Numbered from the stretch's first letter, positions 9,986 through 18,130 are shown. The stretch: DNA of 64,000 nt from Saccharopolyspora sp. SCSIO 74807 (GCF_037023755.1 NZ_CP146100.1:6354501-6418500); one strand, 5' to 3'. The notes: generated by a model from the letters alone, not told the origin. Translations and numbers: made by a program.

Positions 9986-10665
9986 TCAAAGTGCTGGTGG
10001 TGGACGACGACTTCATGGTCGCCAAGATCCACAGTGGCTACGTGCAGCGGGTCGCCGGCTTCGAGGTGGTCGCCGTGGCGCATTCCGGCGCGGAAGCACT
10101 GCGCTCGGTCGCCGACCTGCGGCCCGATCTGGTGCTGCTGGACATCTACCTGCCGGACATGGACGGGCTCGGCGTGCTGCGCGCGCTGCGCACCGACGAC
10201 CGGCCGGCGGCCGAACCGGACGTGCTGGTGATCAGCGCGGCGCAGGACCTGGACACCGTGCGCGGGGCGGTGCGCGGCGGAGCGCTGCACTACCTGATCA
10301 AGCCGTTCAGCTTCGACGCGTTGCGCGAGCAGCTGGAGCGCTTCCGGGAACTGCACGAGCGGTTGAGCGAGCTGCCCGGCGACGCACCTGCGGCGCAGCA
10401 GGACGTGGACCGGCTGTTCGGCACGCCGCAACGCGGGGCGAGCACGCCGAAAGGGCTCGCCAGCGAAACCGCAGCGGTCGTGCAGCGGGTGCTGCAGGGC
10501 ACCGAGGGCGACCTGTCCGCCAGCGAGTGCGCGCAGGCCGCCGAACTCTCCCGCGTATCGGCGCGCAAGTACCTGGAGCACTTCGTCGCCACCGGCCGCG
10601 CCGAGGTGCGGTTGCGCCACGGCGGTGCGGGACGGCCGGAACGCCGCTACCGGTGGAGCCGCTGA
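9982..10665 (+). CDS. CitB/DcuR-type response regulator
   Basis: This cytoplasmic response regulator (227 residues) has a receiver domain with acidic residues D8-D10, phospho-acceptor Asp54 (LVLLDIYLPDMDG) and Lys107 (HYLIKPF). A C-terminal HTH-like region follows (LSASECAQAAELSRVSARKYLEHF), as in the CitB/DcuR/DpiA group. The GTG start overlaps the kinase stop codon as GTGA, so the two are co-translated. The likely role is to activate tctCBA in response to a carboxylate. The regulon beyond that is unknown. Confidence 0.92.
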   Translation: MIKVLVVDDDFMVAKIHSGYVQRVAGFEVVAVAHSGAEALRSVADLRPDLVLLDIYLPDMDGLGVLRALRTDDRPAAEPDVLVISAAQDLDTVRGAVRGGALHYLIKPFSFDALREQLERFRELHERLSELPGDAPAAQQDVDRLFGTPQRGASTPKGLASETAAVVQRVLQGTEGDLSASECAQAAELSRVSARKYLEHFVATGRAEVRLRHGGAGRPERRYRWSR

Positions 10666-10798
10666 ACCGTCTCCCCCGGTCGCGTGCGCCGCCGTTGCGG
10701 CCACCGGTCCGGCGGCTGACACTGCCGCTCGTCCAGCACCTTTCGCTCGCCCGCGGGCCGGCCGTGCGCGAGCTCGCACACCTCGGGGAGGTGGCCGC

Positions 10799-11719
10799 AT
10801 GACGCTCAGCAAGGCCCGCGCGGTGGCGGACGCCGTGCTGTTCGAGGGTTACCTGCTCTACCCGTACCGCGCCTCGGCGTTGAAGAACCGGATGCGCTGG
10901 CAGTTCGGCGTGCTCGCGCCCCGCGGGGCCGGTGCGGCGGAGAACTGGTTCGCACGAACCGAATGCGCGCTCGAGGCCACCCCTTCGACCACAGTGGACA
11001 TTCGAGTCCGCTGCCTGCAACTGCGCCACCGCGGCGGAGAAAAGCCTTGGGACGAAGGAATCGTGCGCGAGTTCGCCGTGCCGGTGCCGTTGGCCGCGCT
11101 GGAACAACCACGAACCGTGATGTTCGAGCTGCCCGCCGGAACCGACCGCCGGGACGGTGCGAACTGGCACCGCTACCGCGTTCCCGGCCTGATCCACATC
11201 GAGAGCCGGCGCGTGGAGCACTCCCGCGACGTGCGCACCATCCAAGTCCGGGTGGAGAACCGATCCGAGTGGACACCGAGCGCGGCTGACGTGCGCGAGG
11301 ACGTGCTGCGCCGCTCGCTGGCTTCGGTGCACACCATGCTCGCCGTGCGCGACGGGAGCTTCCTCTCGCTGCTGGACCCTCCGAAGTGGGCGCAGGACAT
11401 CGCGGCCGCCTGCCGCAACACCAACACCTGGCCGGTGCTGGTCGGCGACCCGCAAGACCGGGACGTCGTGCTGTCCTCGCCCATCATCCTCTACGACCAC
11501 CCCGCCATCGCCCCGCAGAGCCCCGGCGACCTGTTCGACGCCACCGAGATCGACGAAATCCTCACCCTGCGCACGATGACCTTGACCGACGAGGAGAAGC
11601 GCGAGGTCCGCGAGACCGATCCGCGCGCCGCGGAACTGCTGGACCGCGTCGAGCAGCTGCCCGCTGAAGCCCTCGAACGACTGCACGGGACGCTGCGCTT
11701 CCCGCGGAACGAGCACTGA
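10799..11719 (+). CDS. Conserved hydrogenase-cluster protein of unknown function
   Basis: The product is a 306-residue soluble protein without signal sequence, membrane segment or cysteine cluster. It contains the stretch EGYLLYPYRASALKNRMRWQ near the N-terminus and an acidic, charged C-terminus. No catalytic motif was recognised. The ATG at 10799 is preceded by GGGGAGG. Its stop codon overlaps the start of the maturation protease gene (TGATG), which ties it to hydrogenase biogenesis. From memory, similar proteins precede the structural genes in other actinobacterial group 1h hydrogenase loci, where they are annotated only as hypothetical. An assembly or quality-control role is a guess. Confidence 0.75.
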   Translation: MTLSKARAVADAVLFEGYLLYPYRASALKNRMRWQFGVLAPRGAGAAENWFARTECALEATPSTTVDIRVRCLQLRHRGGEKPWDEGIVREFAVPVPLAALEQPRTVMFELPAGTDRRDGANWHRYRVPGLIHIESRRVEHSRDVRTIQVRVENRSEWTPSAADVREDVLRRSLASVHTMLAVRDGSFLSLLDPPKWAQDIAAACRNTNTWPVLVGDPQDRDVVLSSPIILYDHPAIAPQSPGDLFDATEIDEILTLRTMTLTDEEKREVRETDPRAAELLDRVEQLPAEALERLHGTLRFPRNEH

Positions 11720-12192
11720 TGCGCGTCCTGGTCGCCGGGATCGGGAACATCTTCCTCGGCGACGACGGTTTCGGCGTCCACGTCGTCGAACGCCTCGCCG
11801 AAAGCACGCCACCGGACGGGGTTCGCTTCGCGGACTTCGGAATCCGCGGGCTGCACCTGGCCTACGAGCTCCTCGACGGCTACGACGTGCTGGTACTCGT
11901 CGACGCCATCGCAGGACGTGGCACGCCCGGCGCGGTATCCGTGATCGAGGCGGAAATGCCCACCACCGCACCGGATGTGCTGGACGCGCACGGCATGACC
12001 CCCGACGTCGTGCTCGGCCTGCTGCGCAAACTCGGTGGCACGATCGGCAAAACGTTCGTCGTCGGATGTGAGCCGGTGGATTGTTCCGAAAGGATCGGTC
12101 TTTCCACTGCGGTAAACGCCTCAGTGGACCAAGCCGTCGATCTCACCCGCGGCCTCCTCGACGAGATCATCGACTGCCCAGCGGCATCCTGA
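11719..12192 (+). CDS. Hydrogenase maturation protease (HycI/HybD family)
   Basis: This endopeptidase removes the C-terminal tail of the [NiFe]-hydrogenase large subunit after nickel insertion. The 157-residue product begins with the family motif AGIGNIFLGDDGFG. It has the three expected nickel-sensing residues: an acidic residue at D15/D16 (the HybD Glu16 position), Asp62 (LVLVDAI) and His91 (LDAHGMTP). Length is typical (about 150-165). It overlaps the preceding gene and lies directly upstream of hhyS. Its expected substrate is HhyL, which ends with DPCLPCGVH followed by a removable 21-residue tail. Confidence 0.93.
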   Translation: MRVLVAGIGNIFLGDDGFGVHVVERLAESTPPDGVRFADFGIRGLHLAYELLDGYDVLVLVDAIAGRGTPGAVSVIEAEMPTTAPDVLDAHGMTPDVVLGLLRKLGGTIGKTFVVGCEPVDCSERIGLSTAVNASVDQAVDLTRGLLDEIIDCPAAS

Positions 12193-12231
12193 CACCTTCG
12201 GACCACGGTGCCGGTGCGCAGCTAGATCCCC

Positions 12232-12260
12232 CTGCACCGCAACGAAACCCCGCCTACCGT
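12232..12260 (+). promoter_or_regulatory. Candidate promoter for hhyS-hhyL
   Basis: CTGCAC (12232-12237) and TACCGT (12255-12260) are separated by 17 bp in the 133-bp gap upstream of hhyS, leaving a leader of about 60 nt. This is a weak sigma-70-like match, and the assignment is inference. Confidence 0.35.
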
Positions 12261-12325
12261 CGGAGCACGCCGCGGTCGTGGGGCACCGGAGACGCACGCG
12301 GCCATCCGACCACACGAGGTGTGCC

Positions 12326-13399
12326 ATGAGTGCGACATCGGCCGAGCAGGACTCGCCGCCGCGGGCCATCGACGAACTGCACATCCTCTGGACCTCCGAG
12401 GGAATGAGCTGCGACGGCGACACGGTCTCGGTGACCAACGCGAAGCTGCCGAGCCTGGAGGACGTCGTGCTCGGCACCGTGCCGGGTCTGCCGAAGGTCC
12501 ACTTGCACAACAAGGTCCTCGCCTACGAAACCGGCGAGGACTTCATGACGGCGTTCCGCAAGGCCGAGCGCGACGAACTCGGGCCGTTCGTGCTCGTCGT
12601 GGAAGGCTCCATTCCGAACGAACGGATCAACGGCGACGGCTACTGGACCGCAATGGGCAACGACCCCGAAACCGGCGAACCCATCACGGTCAACGAATGG
12701 ATCGACCGCCTAGCGCCCAAAGCGTGGGCCGTGGTGGCGATCGGCACCTGCGCCACCTACGGCGGAATCCACGCCATGGCGGGAAACCCGACCGGCTCGA
12801 TGGGGCTTGCCGACTACCTCGGCTGGGATTTCCGCTCCGCGGGCGGACTTCCGATCGTCAACGTGCCCGGATGCCCGGTGCAGCCCGACAACTTCATGGA
12901 AACCCTGCTGTGGGTGCTGCACCAAGCCGCAGGGCTCGCCCCGACGATCCCGCTGGACGACCAGCTGCGGCCCACCTGGCTGTTCGGCAAGACCGTGCAC
13001 GAGGGCTGCGACCGAGCCGCCTACTACGAGCAGGCCGACTTCGCCGCCGACTACAACTCCCCCAAGTGCCAGGTGAAAATCGGCTGCTGGGGCCCGGTGG
13101 TCAACTGCAACGTCACCAAGCGCGGGTGGATGGACGGCATCGGTGGCTGCCCCAACGTGGGCGGGATCTGCATCGGCTGCACCATGCCCGGCTTCCCCGA
13201 CAAGTTCATGCCGTTCATGGACGAGCCTCCCGGCGCCACGTTGTCGTCCACACTGCTGCGCGCCTACGGCCCGTTCATCCGCACGATGCGCGGAATCACC
13301 AACCACACCGCGAACAAGGAACCCAAGTGGCGCCACAAGGAACCGGCGCTCACCAGTGGCTACGAGCCACGCTGGCCGAACGGCCGGGCACAGAGCTAA
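12326..13399 (+). CDS. hhyS: Actinobacterial-type (group 1h) [NiFe]-hydrogenase small subunit
   Basis: This iron-sulfur subunit carries electrons from the NiFe site of a high-affinity H2-oxidising enzyme. It has 357 residues and no twin-arginine signal, so it is cytoplasmic or membrane-peripheral. The proximal cluster site reads C29-D-G-D32, with C142 (GTCATYGG) and C183 (PGCPVQPDN). Aspartate at position 32 replaces the usual second cysteine, the known hallmark of this group. The distal cluster can be assigned to H225, C228, C248 and C254, and the medial cluster to C261, C275, C282 and C285. The ATG at 12326 follows GAGGTG. It is followed by hhyL 13 nt downstream. Confidence 0.96.
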   Translation: MSATSAEQDSPPRAIDELHILWTSEGMSCDGDTVSVTNAKLPSLEDVVLGTVPGLPKVHLHNKVLAYETGEDFMTAFRKAERDELGPFVLVVEGSIPNERINGDGYWTAMGNDPETGEPITVNEWIDRLAPKAWAVVAIGTCATYGGIHAMAGNPTGSMGLADYLGWDFRSAGGLPIVNVPGCPVQPDNFMETLLWVLHQAAGLAPTIPLDDQLRPTWLFGKTVHEGCDRAAYYEQADFAADYNSPKCQVKIGCWGPVVNCNVTKRGWMDGIGGCPNVGGICIGCTMPGFPDKFMPFMDEPPGATLSSTLLRAYGPFIRTMRGITNHTANKEPKWRHKEPALTSGYEPRWPNGRAQS

Positions 13400-13412
13400 G
13401 GAGCCCTCCCGG

Positions 13413-15200
13413 ATGACCACCCACCCCACCACGGACACCGAGCGGCGCACCCTGGTCGACGTCGAATTCGATCCGATCACCCGGATCATCGGCAATCTCG
13501 GGATCTACACCAAAGTCGACTTCGCCAACGGAGAAGTCGCCGAGTGCAAGAGCACCTCGTCGCTGTTCCGCGGCTACAGCGTGTTCATGAAGGGCAAGGA
13601 CCCGCGCGACGCCCACTTCATCACCAGCCGGATCTGCGGGATCTGCGGCGACAACCACGCGGTTTGCTCGATCTACGCGCAGAACATGGCCTACGGCGTG
13701 AAGACTCCGCCGCTCGGTGAGTGGATCATGAACCTCGGCGAGGCCGCCGAGTTCATGTTCGACCACACCATCTTCCAGGACAACATGGTCTTCATCGACT
13801 TCTGCGAGAAGATGGTCGCCGAGACGAACCCGTCGCTGCTGCCCCGCGCGGAACGCAAGGACGCACCTCGCGGGGACGTGCACGGCTACCGCACCATCGC
13901 CGAGATCATGCGCGCCTTCAACCCGTTCGAAGGCGAGATGTACAAGGCGGCGCTGGAAATGTCGCGCATCACGCGGGAGATGTGCTGCCTCATGGAGGGC
14001 AGGCACGTCCACCCGTCGACGCTCTACCCGGGTGGCGTGGGAACCGTCGCCACACCGCAGGTATTCACCGACTACCAGGTCCGCCTGGTGCGGGTGCTGG
14101 ACTTCATCAAACGCGCGGTGGCGATGAACGACGACGTGTTCGACTTCTTCTACGAAGCGCTGCCCGGCTACGAAGAAGTCGGCAGGCGTCGCACCCTGCT
14201 CGGCTGCTGGGGCTGCTTCCAGGATCCCGGCGTCGTCGACTACTCGTACCGGAATCTCAACGCCGCGGGAAACGCGATGTTCGTGACGCCGGGAATCGTG
14301 GTGGACAATCAGCTGATCACCACCGACCTGGTGGACATCAACCTCGGGATGCGGATCCTGCTGGGCAGTTCGTACTACGAGGACTGGACGGCCGAGCACA
14401 CCTTCGTCGACCGCGATCCACTGGGGAACCCGGTCGACCAGCGCCACCCGTGGAACCAGACCACGTTGCCCGCACCGCAGAAACGCGACCTCGACGGCGG
14501 CAATTACAGCTGGGTCATGAGTCCGCGCTGGTACGACAAGCGCACCGACGACCACTTGGCGCTGGACACCGGCGGCGGACCGCTGGCCCGGCTGTGGGCC
14601 ACCTCGCTGGCCGGCAAGGTCAACACGCCCTACGTCCGCTCCACCGGCCACAGCGTGCAGATCGACCTGCCCCGCGGGCAGGGGCTGCCCGGCATGAGTC
14701 TGGAGTGGACACCGCCGAAGTTCCCGAACACCCTCGAACGCAACCGCGCGCGGATGTACTTCGTCGCCTACGCGGCCGCAATGGCGCAGTACTTCCTGGA
14801 CCGCGCGCTGGCCGAAGTCCGTTCCGGGAACACCAAGGTTTTCGAGGACTTCACGGTGCCCGACGAGGCCATCGGCGTCGGATTCCACGAGGCCGTGCGG
14901 GGTGTGCTCTCGCACCACATGGTGATCAAAGACGGCAAGATCGCCAACTACCACCCGTACCCGCCGACTCCGTGGAACGCCAGCCCGCGCGACACCTACG
15001 GCACGCCCGGACCGTACGAGGACGCGGTGCAGGGCCAGCCGATCTTCGAGGAGAACGGGCAGGACGACTTCAAGGGGATCGACATCATGCGCACGGTGCG
15101 CAGCTTCGACCCGTGCCTGCCGTGCGGTGTGCACATGTCCCTGGGCAACGGTCGCGTGCTGCGGAAATCGCACTCACCGATGTTCGGCCTCGGATCCTGA
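13413..15200 (+). CDS. hhyL: Actinobacterial-type (group 1h) [NiFe]-hydrogenase large subunit
   Basis: This is the catalytic subunit that binds the Ni-Fe(CN)2CO site and oxidises H2. The 595-residue product has the N-terminal L1 motif RICGICGDNH (C75, C78) and the C-terminal L2 motif DPCLPCGVH (C568, C571), which supply the four nickel/iron ligands. Behind His574 lies a 21-residue tail expected to be cut off by the maturation protease encoded upstream. AAGGAG at 13398-13403 precedes the ATG. The family (with HhyS) is known for scavenging atmospheric H2 in starved or sporulating actinobacteria. No cytochrome b subunit is encoded nearby, so the electron acceptor is not evident here. Confidence 0.96.
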   Translation: MTTHPTTDTERRTLVDVEFDPITRIIGNLGIYTKVDFANGEVAECKSTSSLFRGYSVFMKGKDPRDAHFITSRICGICGDNHAVCSIYAQNMAYGVKTPPLGEWIMNLGEAAEFMFDHTIFQDNMVFIDFCEKMVAETNPSLLPRAERKDAPRGDVHGYRTIAEIMRAFNPFEGEMYKAALEMSRITREMCCLMEGRHVHPSTLYPGGVGTVATPQVFTDYQVRLVRVLDFIKRAVAMNDDVFDFFYEALPGYEEVGRRRTLLGCWGCFQDPGVVDYSYRNLNAAGNAMFVTPGIVVDNQLITTDLVDINLGMRILLGSSYYEDWTAEHTFVDRDPLGNPVDQRHPWNQTTLPAPQKRDLDGGNYSWVMSPRWYDKRTDDHLALDTGGGPLARLWATSLAGKVNTPYVRSTGHSVQIDLPRGQGLPGMSLEWTPPKFPNTLERNRARMYFVAYAAAMAQYFLDRALAEVRSGNTKVFEDFTVPDEAIGVGFHEAVRGVLSHHMVIKDGKIANYHPYPPTPWNASPRDTYGTPGPYEDAVQGQPIFEENGQDDFKGIDIMRTVRSFDPCLPCGVHMSLGNGRVLRKSHSPMFGLGS

Positions 15201-15211
15201 CGAGGTTCGCG

Positions 15212-15745
15212 ATGCCTTGGGACGACGAGGAAGCCCGCGACCGGGTCGCACGGACCGAGGCGGAACTGTCCGCTCTCGGCGCGGAGACCGGTCTCGTTCC
15301 CGCAGTGCAGGCGATGGAAGCCGTCGCGCAGATCGTGGCGCTGTACGGAGAAGCACTGACCCGCATGGTCGATCACGCGCTCGAGTCCACTGAGGTCGTT
15401 GATGCGTTCGTCGGCGACGAGTTGGTGTCGCATCTTCTCCTGGTGCACGACCAGCATCCGCTGGATTGCGCGACTCGGGTGGAGATGGCGTTGCAGCAGG
15501 TTCGGGAACGAGGCGTCGGCGCCGAGCTCACCGGCCTTTCCGGGAACACCGCGCGAATCCGCTGCGAAACAGCGGGATGCCGATCGACGTTGCAGAACGT
15601 GCGCTCCGCCATCGAGGAACCGCTCGGGCGCCTCGCCCCCGAGATCGACCACATCGAGATCGACGACGCGGGCGAGAACGGTTCACCGACCGTGATACCG
15701 GTCGATGCGCTGTTCACCGGTGGCCGCGTACCGGAAGCGGGGTGA
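15212..15745 (+). CDS. NifU-C-like iron-sulfur protein of the hydrogenase cluster
   Basis: This 177-residue protein has a helical N-terminal half and a C-terminal region resembling the NifU C-terminal (Nfu) domain: GLSGNTARIRCETAGC, then TLQNVRSAIEEPLG. Nfu domains normally bind a cluster through C-x2-C. Here the visible cysteines are C118 and C123 (C-x4-C), so cluster binding is not assured. The gene starts 11 nt after hhyL with GAGG upstream, and its end overlaps the next gene by 4 nt. It probably helps deliver or repair iron-sulfur clusters in HhyS; this is inferred from family and position. Confidence 0.75.
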   Translation: MPWDDEEARDRVARTEAELSALGAETGLVPAVQAMEAVAQIVALYGEALTRMVDHALESTEVVDAFVGDELVSHLLLVHDQHPLDCATRVEMALQQVRERGVGAELTGLSGNTARIRCETAGCRSTLQNVRSAIEEPLGRLAPEIDHIEIDDAGENGSPTVIPVDALFTGGRVPEAG

Positions 15746-16356
15746 GCCGGATGCCCGGCTCGGTGCTGCGCCGCATCGCACAGCAGGCGAACTCACGTCC
15801 CGCGGTTCGCGACGATTCCGCGCCGCGATGCGAACTTTGCGCGGACGCTTTGGACGAGCGGCACCGGCACCTGCTCGACACCGGCAGCGGCGCGGTCTCC
15901 TGCGCGTGCCCTTCGTGCGGAGTGCTATTCGATTACGGCAACGGTGGTGGGCAGCGCAGGCTCATTCGGTCACGACCTCGCCGGCTGGACGATTTCGTGC
16001 TCGACGACCTGGCTTGGATCGCCCTCGGCGTACCGGTCGGCTTGGCGTTCTTCGTCCGAGACGGCGCGTCCGGCGCGGTCACCGCCTTCTACCCCAATCC
16101 GATCGGAACCATGCGAACCGACGTCGACCCGGAGTGCTGGAAGACCGTCACAGCGTCGAACCCGGTCCTGTCCGATATGGACGACGACGTGGAGGCGCTG
16201 CTGATCGACCGTCTGCGCCAACCAGCGGAGTACTGGCTGCTGCCGCTGGACGAATGCCACCGCCTCACCGCAGTGCTGCGGACGCACTGGCGCGGTTTCG
16301 GCGGTGGTGCCGAGGTGTGGGAGCACATCGACCGGTTCTTCGCGCGGCTGCGCTGA
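15742..16356 (+). CDS. DUF5947-like cysteine-rich hydrogenase-cluster protein
   Basis: The product is a 204-residue soluble protein. Near the N-terminus it carries a metal-binding cysteine set, C30-x2-C33 then C54-x-C56-x2-C59, that could hold zinc or, rubredoxin-like, iron. The rest is an alpha/beta domain rich in tryptophan and proline (FYPNPIGTM, EYWLLPLDECHRL). The GTG at 15742 overlaps the upstream stop codon (GTGA); an ATG at 15751 is an alternative. I recognise it as the protein usually labelled DUF5947 beside actinobacterial hydrogenases; that label is from memory. An electron-transfer or assembly role is possible but unproven. Confidence 0.7.
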   Translation: MSRMPGSVLRRIAQQANSRPAVRDDSAPRCELCADALDERHRHLLDTGSGAVSCACPSCGVLFDYGNGGGQRRLIRSRPRRLDDFVLDDLAWIALGVPVGLAFFVRDGASGAVTAFYPNPIGTMRTDVDPECWKTVTASNPVLSDMDDDVEALLIDRLRQPAEYWLLPLDECHRLTAVLRTHWRGFGGGAEVWEHIDRFFARLR

Positions 16357-16378
16357 TCCGGGCAAGGAGGAGCGGAAC

Positions 16379-16588
16379 ATGAGCAAGATCGAAGTAGGCA
16401 GGTCCGGGATCCACCCGGACACTCCGTCGCACATCGACGGCATCGCGGAAGGCAATGAGACCGGCAACTACGAGAAGCAACCCGGGCACCTGCCGGACGG
16501 GCACGCCACCGCGCGCCGCTCCACCGGTGTCCGCGCCAAGGACCGGGATCCGATCCTGCCTTCGATGCCGAACCTGTCACCGTCGTGA
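16379..16588 (+). CDS. Small hydrophilic protein in hydrogenase cluster (69 aa)
   Basis: This is a 69-residue polar protein (MSKIEVGRSGIHPDTPSHID...) without cysteines or a membrane segment, likely largely disordered. An AAGGAGG ribosome site lies 10 nt before the ATG at 16379. The stop codon overlaps the next gene's GTG (GTGA), so this is a translated, coupled gene and not a chance frame. No family was recognised. Its position between two conserved accessory genes points to hydrogenase biogenesis. Confidence 0.65.
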   Translation: MSKIEVGRSGIHPDTPSHIDGIAEGNETGNYEKQPGHLPDGHATARRSTGVRAKDRDPILPSMPNLSPS

Positions 16589-17247
16589 ACGCGCCGAACG
16601 CGGACACGGAGCTCGCATTCGCCGTGACCGAAGCGCGCGCGGCGGAACTCGCGGCGGTTCCCACGCTGCGCTTCGCGATCCGGGTTTCGGACACGACGGG
16701 CGTGCCGATCCAATCGATCACGCTGAGCACCGCCATCCGCATCGCGCCGGCGAAGCGACGTTACAGCCAGCAGCAAGCCGCGCTGTTGGCCGACCTCTTC
16801 GGCGCACCGTCGCGGTGGGTCGACACGATGCGTCCGCTCACCTGGGCACGTGTGACCACTGTGGTGCCCGCGTTCACTGGTGAGATCGTCGCTGATCTGC
16901 CGGTGGAATGCGGGCACGACAACGAGCTCGCGGTCGCGAAGTACTTCCACGCCGTGCGCGCAGACGAGGTGCCGCTGCAATTCTTGTTCAGCGGCACCAT
17001 ATTTCACACCGACCGGCAAGGATCGCTTCGCACCCGGCGCATTTCCTGGTCGAGCGAGGCGATCTTCGCTCTCCCGGCGGAAGTGTGGCACGACGCCGTC
17101 TCCGGCCCGCACGGTCACCGGTGGCTCCGGCTGTCCGGAGACCGGTTCGACGCGCTGTGCGCCTACCGGTCGCGACGCGGTTTGACGGATTGGGACGCGG
17201 TGGTGGATGCGCTCACCGCCGGCGAAGAGAACGGAACCGCCACATGA
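16585..17247 (+). CDS. DUF6084-like hydrogenase-cluster protein
   Basis: The product is a 220-residue, mainly beta-strand-rich soluble protein of unknown function (TLRFAIRVSDTTGVPIQSI..., PLQFLFSGTIFH). It has no signal peptide or membrane helix and only two scattered cysteines. The GTG at 16585 overlaps the previous stop codon, and its own stop overlaps the next start (ATGA). I associate this family (DUF6084, from memory) with actinobacterial hydrogenase loci. The beta-rich sequence with a central FSGTIF stretch suggests a binding or assembly role and not enzyme chemistry, as no catalytic motif is visible. Confidence 0.68.
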   Translation: MNAPNADTELAFAVTEARAAELAAVPTLRFAIRVSDTTGVPIQSITLSTAIRIAPAKRRYSQQQAALLADLFGAPSRWVDTMRPLTWARVTTVVPAFTGEIVADLPVECGHDNELAVAKYFHAVRADEVPLQFLFSGTIFHTDRQGSLRTRRISWSSEAIFALPAEVWHDAVSGPHGHRWLRLSGDRFDALCAYRSRRGLTDWDAVVDALTAGEENGTAT

Positions 17248-17879
17248 TCCGCGATCGAGGTTGGCGCGCCGGAACCCGCGTTCGGCTGCGCCCATCGCAG
17301 CGGGCCGACATCGTCGACCTGGCGCTGACGGGCCGGACCGCGCTGGTGGATCGCATTGAGGTCGGCGCCGACGGACGGATCCACGTCGTGGTCGTACTCG
17401 ATGACGACCCCGCCCGCGTCCTCGGGCCGATGAGCCAGATCGGACACCGCTTCTTCTTCACACCGGAAGAACTCGAGCGGCTCGACGAGCCCGGCGACAC
17501 CGGCCCACGAACACTCATCGCAGGGCTGGGTGACGGATTCAATCCGGCCGACGTATTCGGGTCCACAGTGGTACAGCGGCTGCGCACCGCCGAGCTCCCC
17601 GGGCGCGTCGACGTCGACGACTTCGGCATCCGCACCGGCGACCTCGTGCACGCGGCACGCGGATACGACGCGGCGCTCGTAGCGTGTACCCGGCGACTCG
17701 GGCACCAGCCCGCGACGGTGCGGCTGGTCGACTGCGAGGAACTCCCGCACGTGCACCACGTCGTCGCGTACGAACCCGGCACCGGTGCGGTCCCCGAAAC
17801 CGCCATCGGCGAGGCGGTGCGGCTCATCGAAGAACTCACGGCCGAACTCGCCGAATCGGCCACGCCAAGCGAGAGGTGA
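17244..17879 (+). CDS. Degenerate hydrogenase-protease-like protein with N-terminal beta domain
   Basis: This 211-residue protein has two parts. Residues 1-85 form a beta-rich domain with RVRLRPSQRADIVDLALTGR and GPMSQIGHRFFF. Residues 91-200 align with the cluster's own maturation protease: AGLGDGFNPADVFGSTVVQRL matches AGIGNIFLGDDGFGVHVVERL, and VDVDDFGIR matches VRFADFGIR. The acidic residue equivalent to D16 is kept (D103), but the central metal-binding Asp62 is replaced (Cys148 in VACTRR). A histidine near the expected third ligand remains (HVHHV, 169-172). It is therefore probably a non-cleaving relative that could bind the large subunit or nickel. The start codon overlaps the previous stop (ATGA). 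Confidence 0.72.
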   Translation: MIRDRGWRAGTRVRLRPSQRADIVDLALTGRTALVDRIEVGADGRIHVVVVLDDDPARVLGPMSQIGHRFFFTPEELERLDEPGDTGPRTLIAGLGDGFNPADVFGSTVVQRLRTAELPGRVDVDDFGIRTGDLVHAARGYDAALVACTRRLGHQPATVRLVDCEELPHVHHVVAYEPGTGAVPETAIGEAVRLIEELTAELAESATPSER

Positions 17880-17885
17880 ATCCCG

Positions 17886-18017
17886 TTGCACACCAGGACA
17901 AAGATCAAGCACCCAAACCTGCTGCTGATCGCAGGCGCGCTGACCGTCGTGGCCATCGCGGGCATCGCCATGCAGCTGCCCGAGATCCTGCGCTACATCA
18001 GGATCGAACGAATGTGA
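17886..18017 (+). CDS. 43-residue single-pass membrane protein (DUF6893-like)
   Basis: A TTG-started frame of 43 codons lies 6 nt after the previous gene, with GAGAGGTG 7 nt ahead of the TTG. The protein has a basic N-terminus (HTRTKIKHP), one membrane helix (NLLLIAGALTVVAIAGIAM) and a short basic tail (LRYIRIERM). It resembles the tiny membrane protein annotated as DUF6893 in other actinobacterial hydrogenase clusters (from memory). As no cytochrome or membrane subunit is encoded with hhySL, it might help anchor the enzyme or an assembly factor at the membrane; this is inference. Confidence 0.65.
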   Translation: MHTRTKIKHPNLLLIAGALTVVAIAGIAMQLPEILRYIRIERM

Positions 18018-18130
18018 TCCGGTCCTTCTTTCAGGCGTCCCGATCGGACTCGGATTGTGCGCGGCTCACCCGCGGTCGACGCTGAAGGTCGTTTCCGCGC
18101 GACTCCCCCAGGAATCGAGGTGGCGCACGA

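Noticed and set aside
10666-10798. A short open frame between the response regulator and the 306-residue hydrogenase-cluster gene
   Set aside because: Arg/Pro/Leu-rich content with no ribosome site and no recognisable family. It is probably just the leader of the hydrogenase operon.
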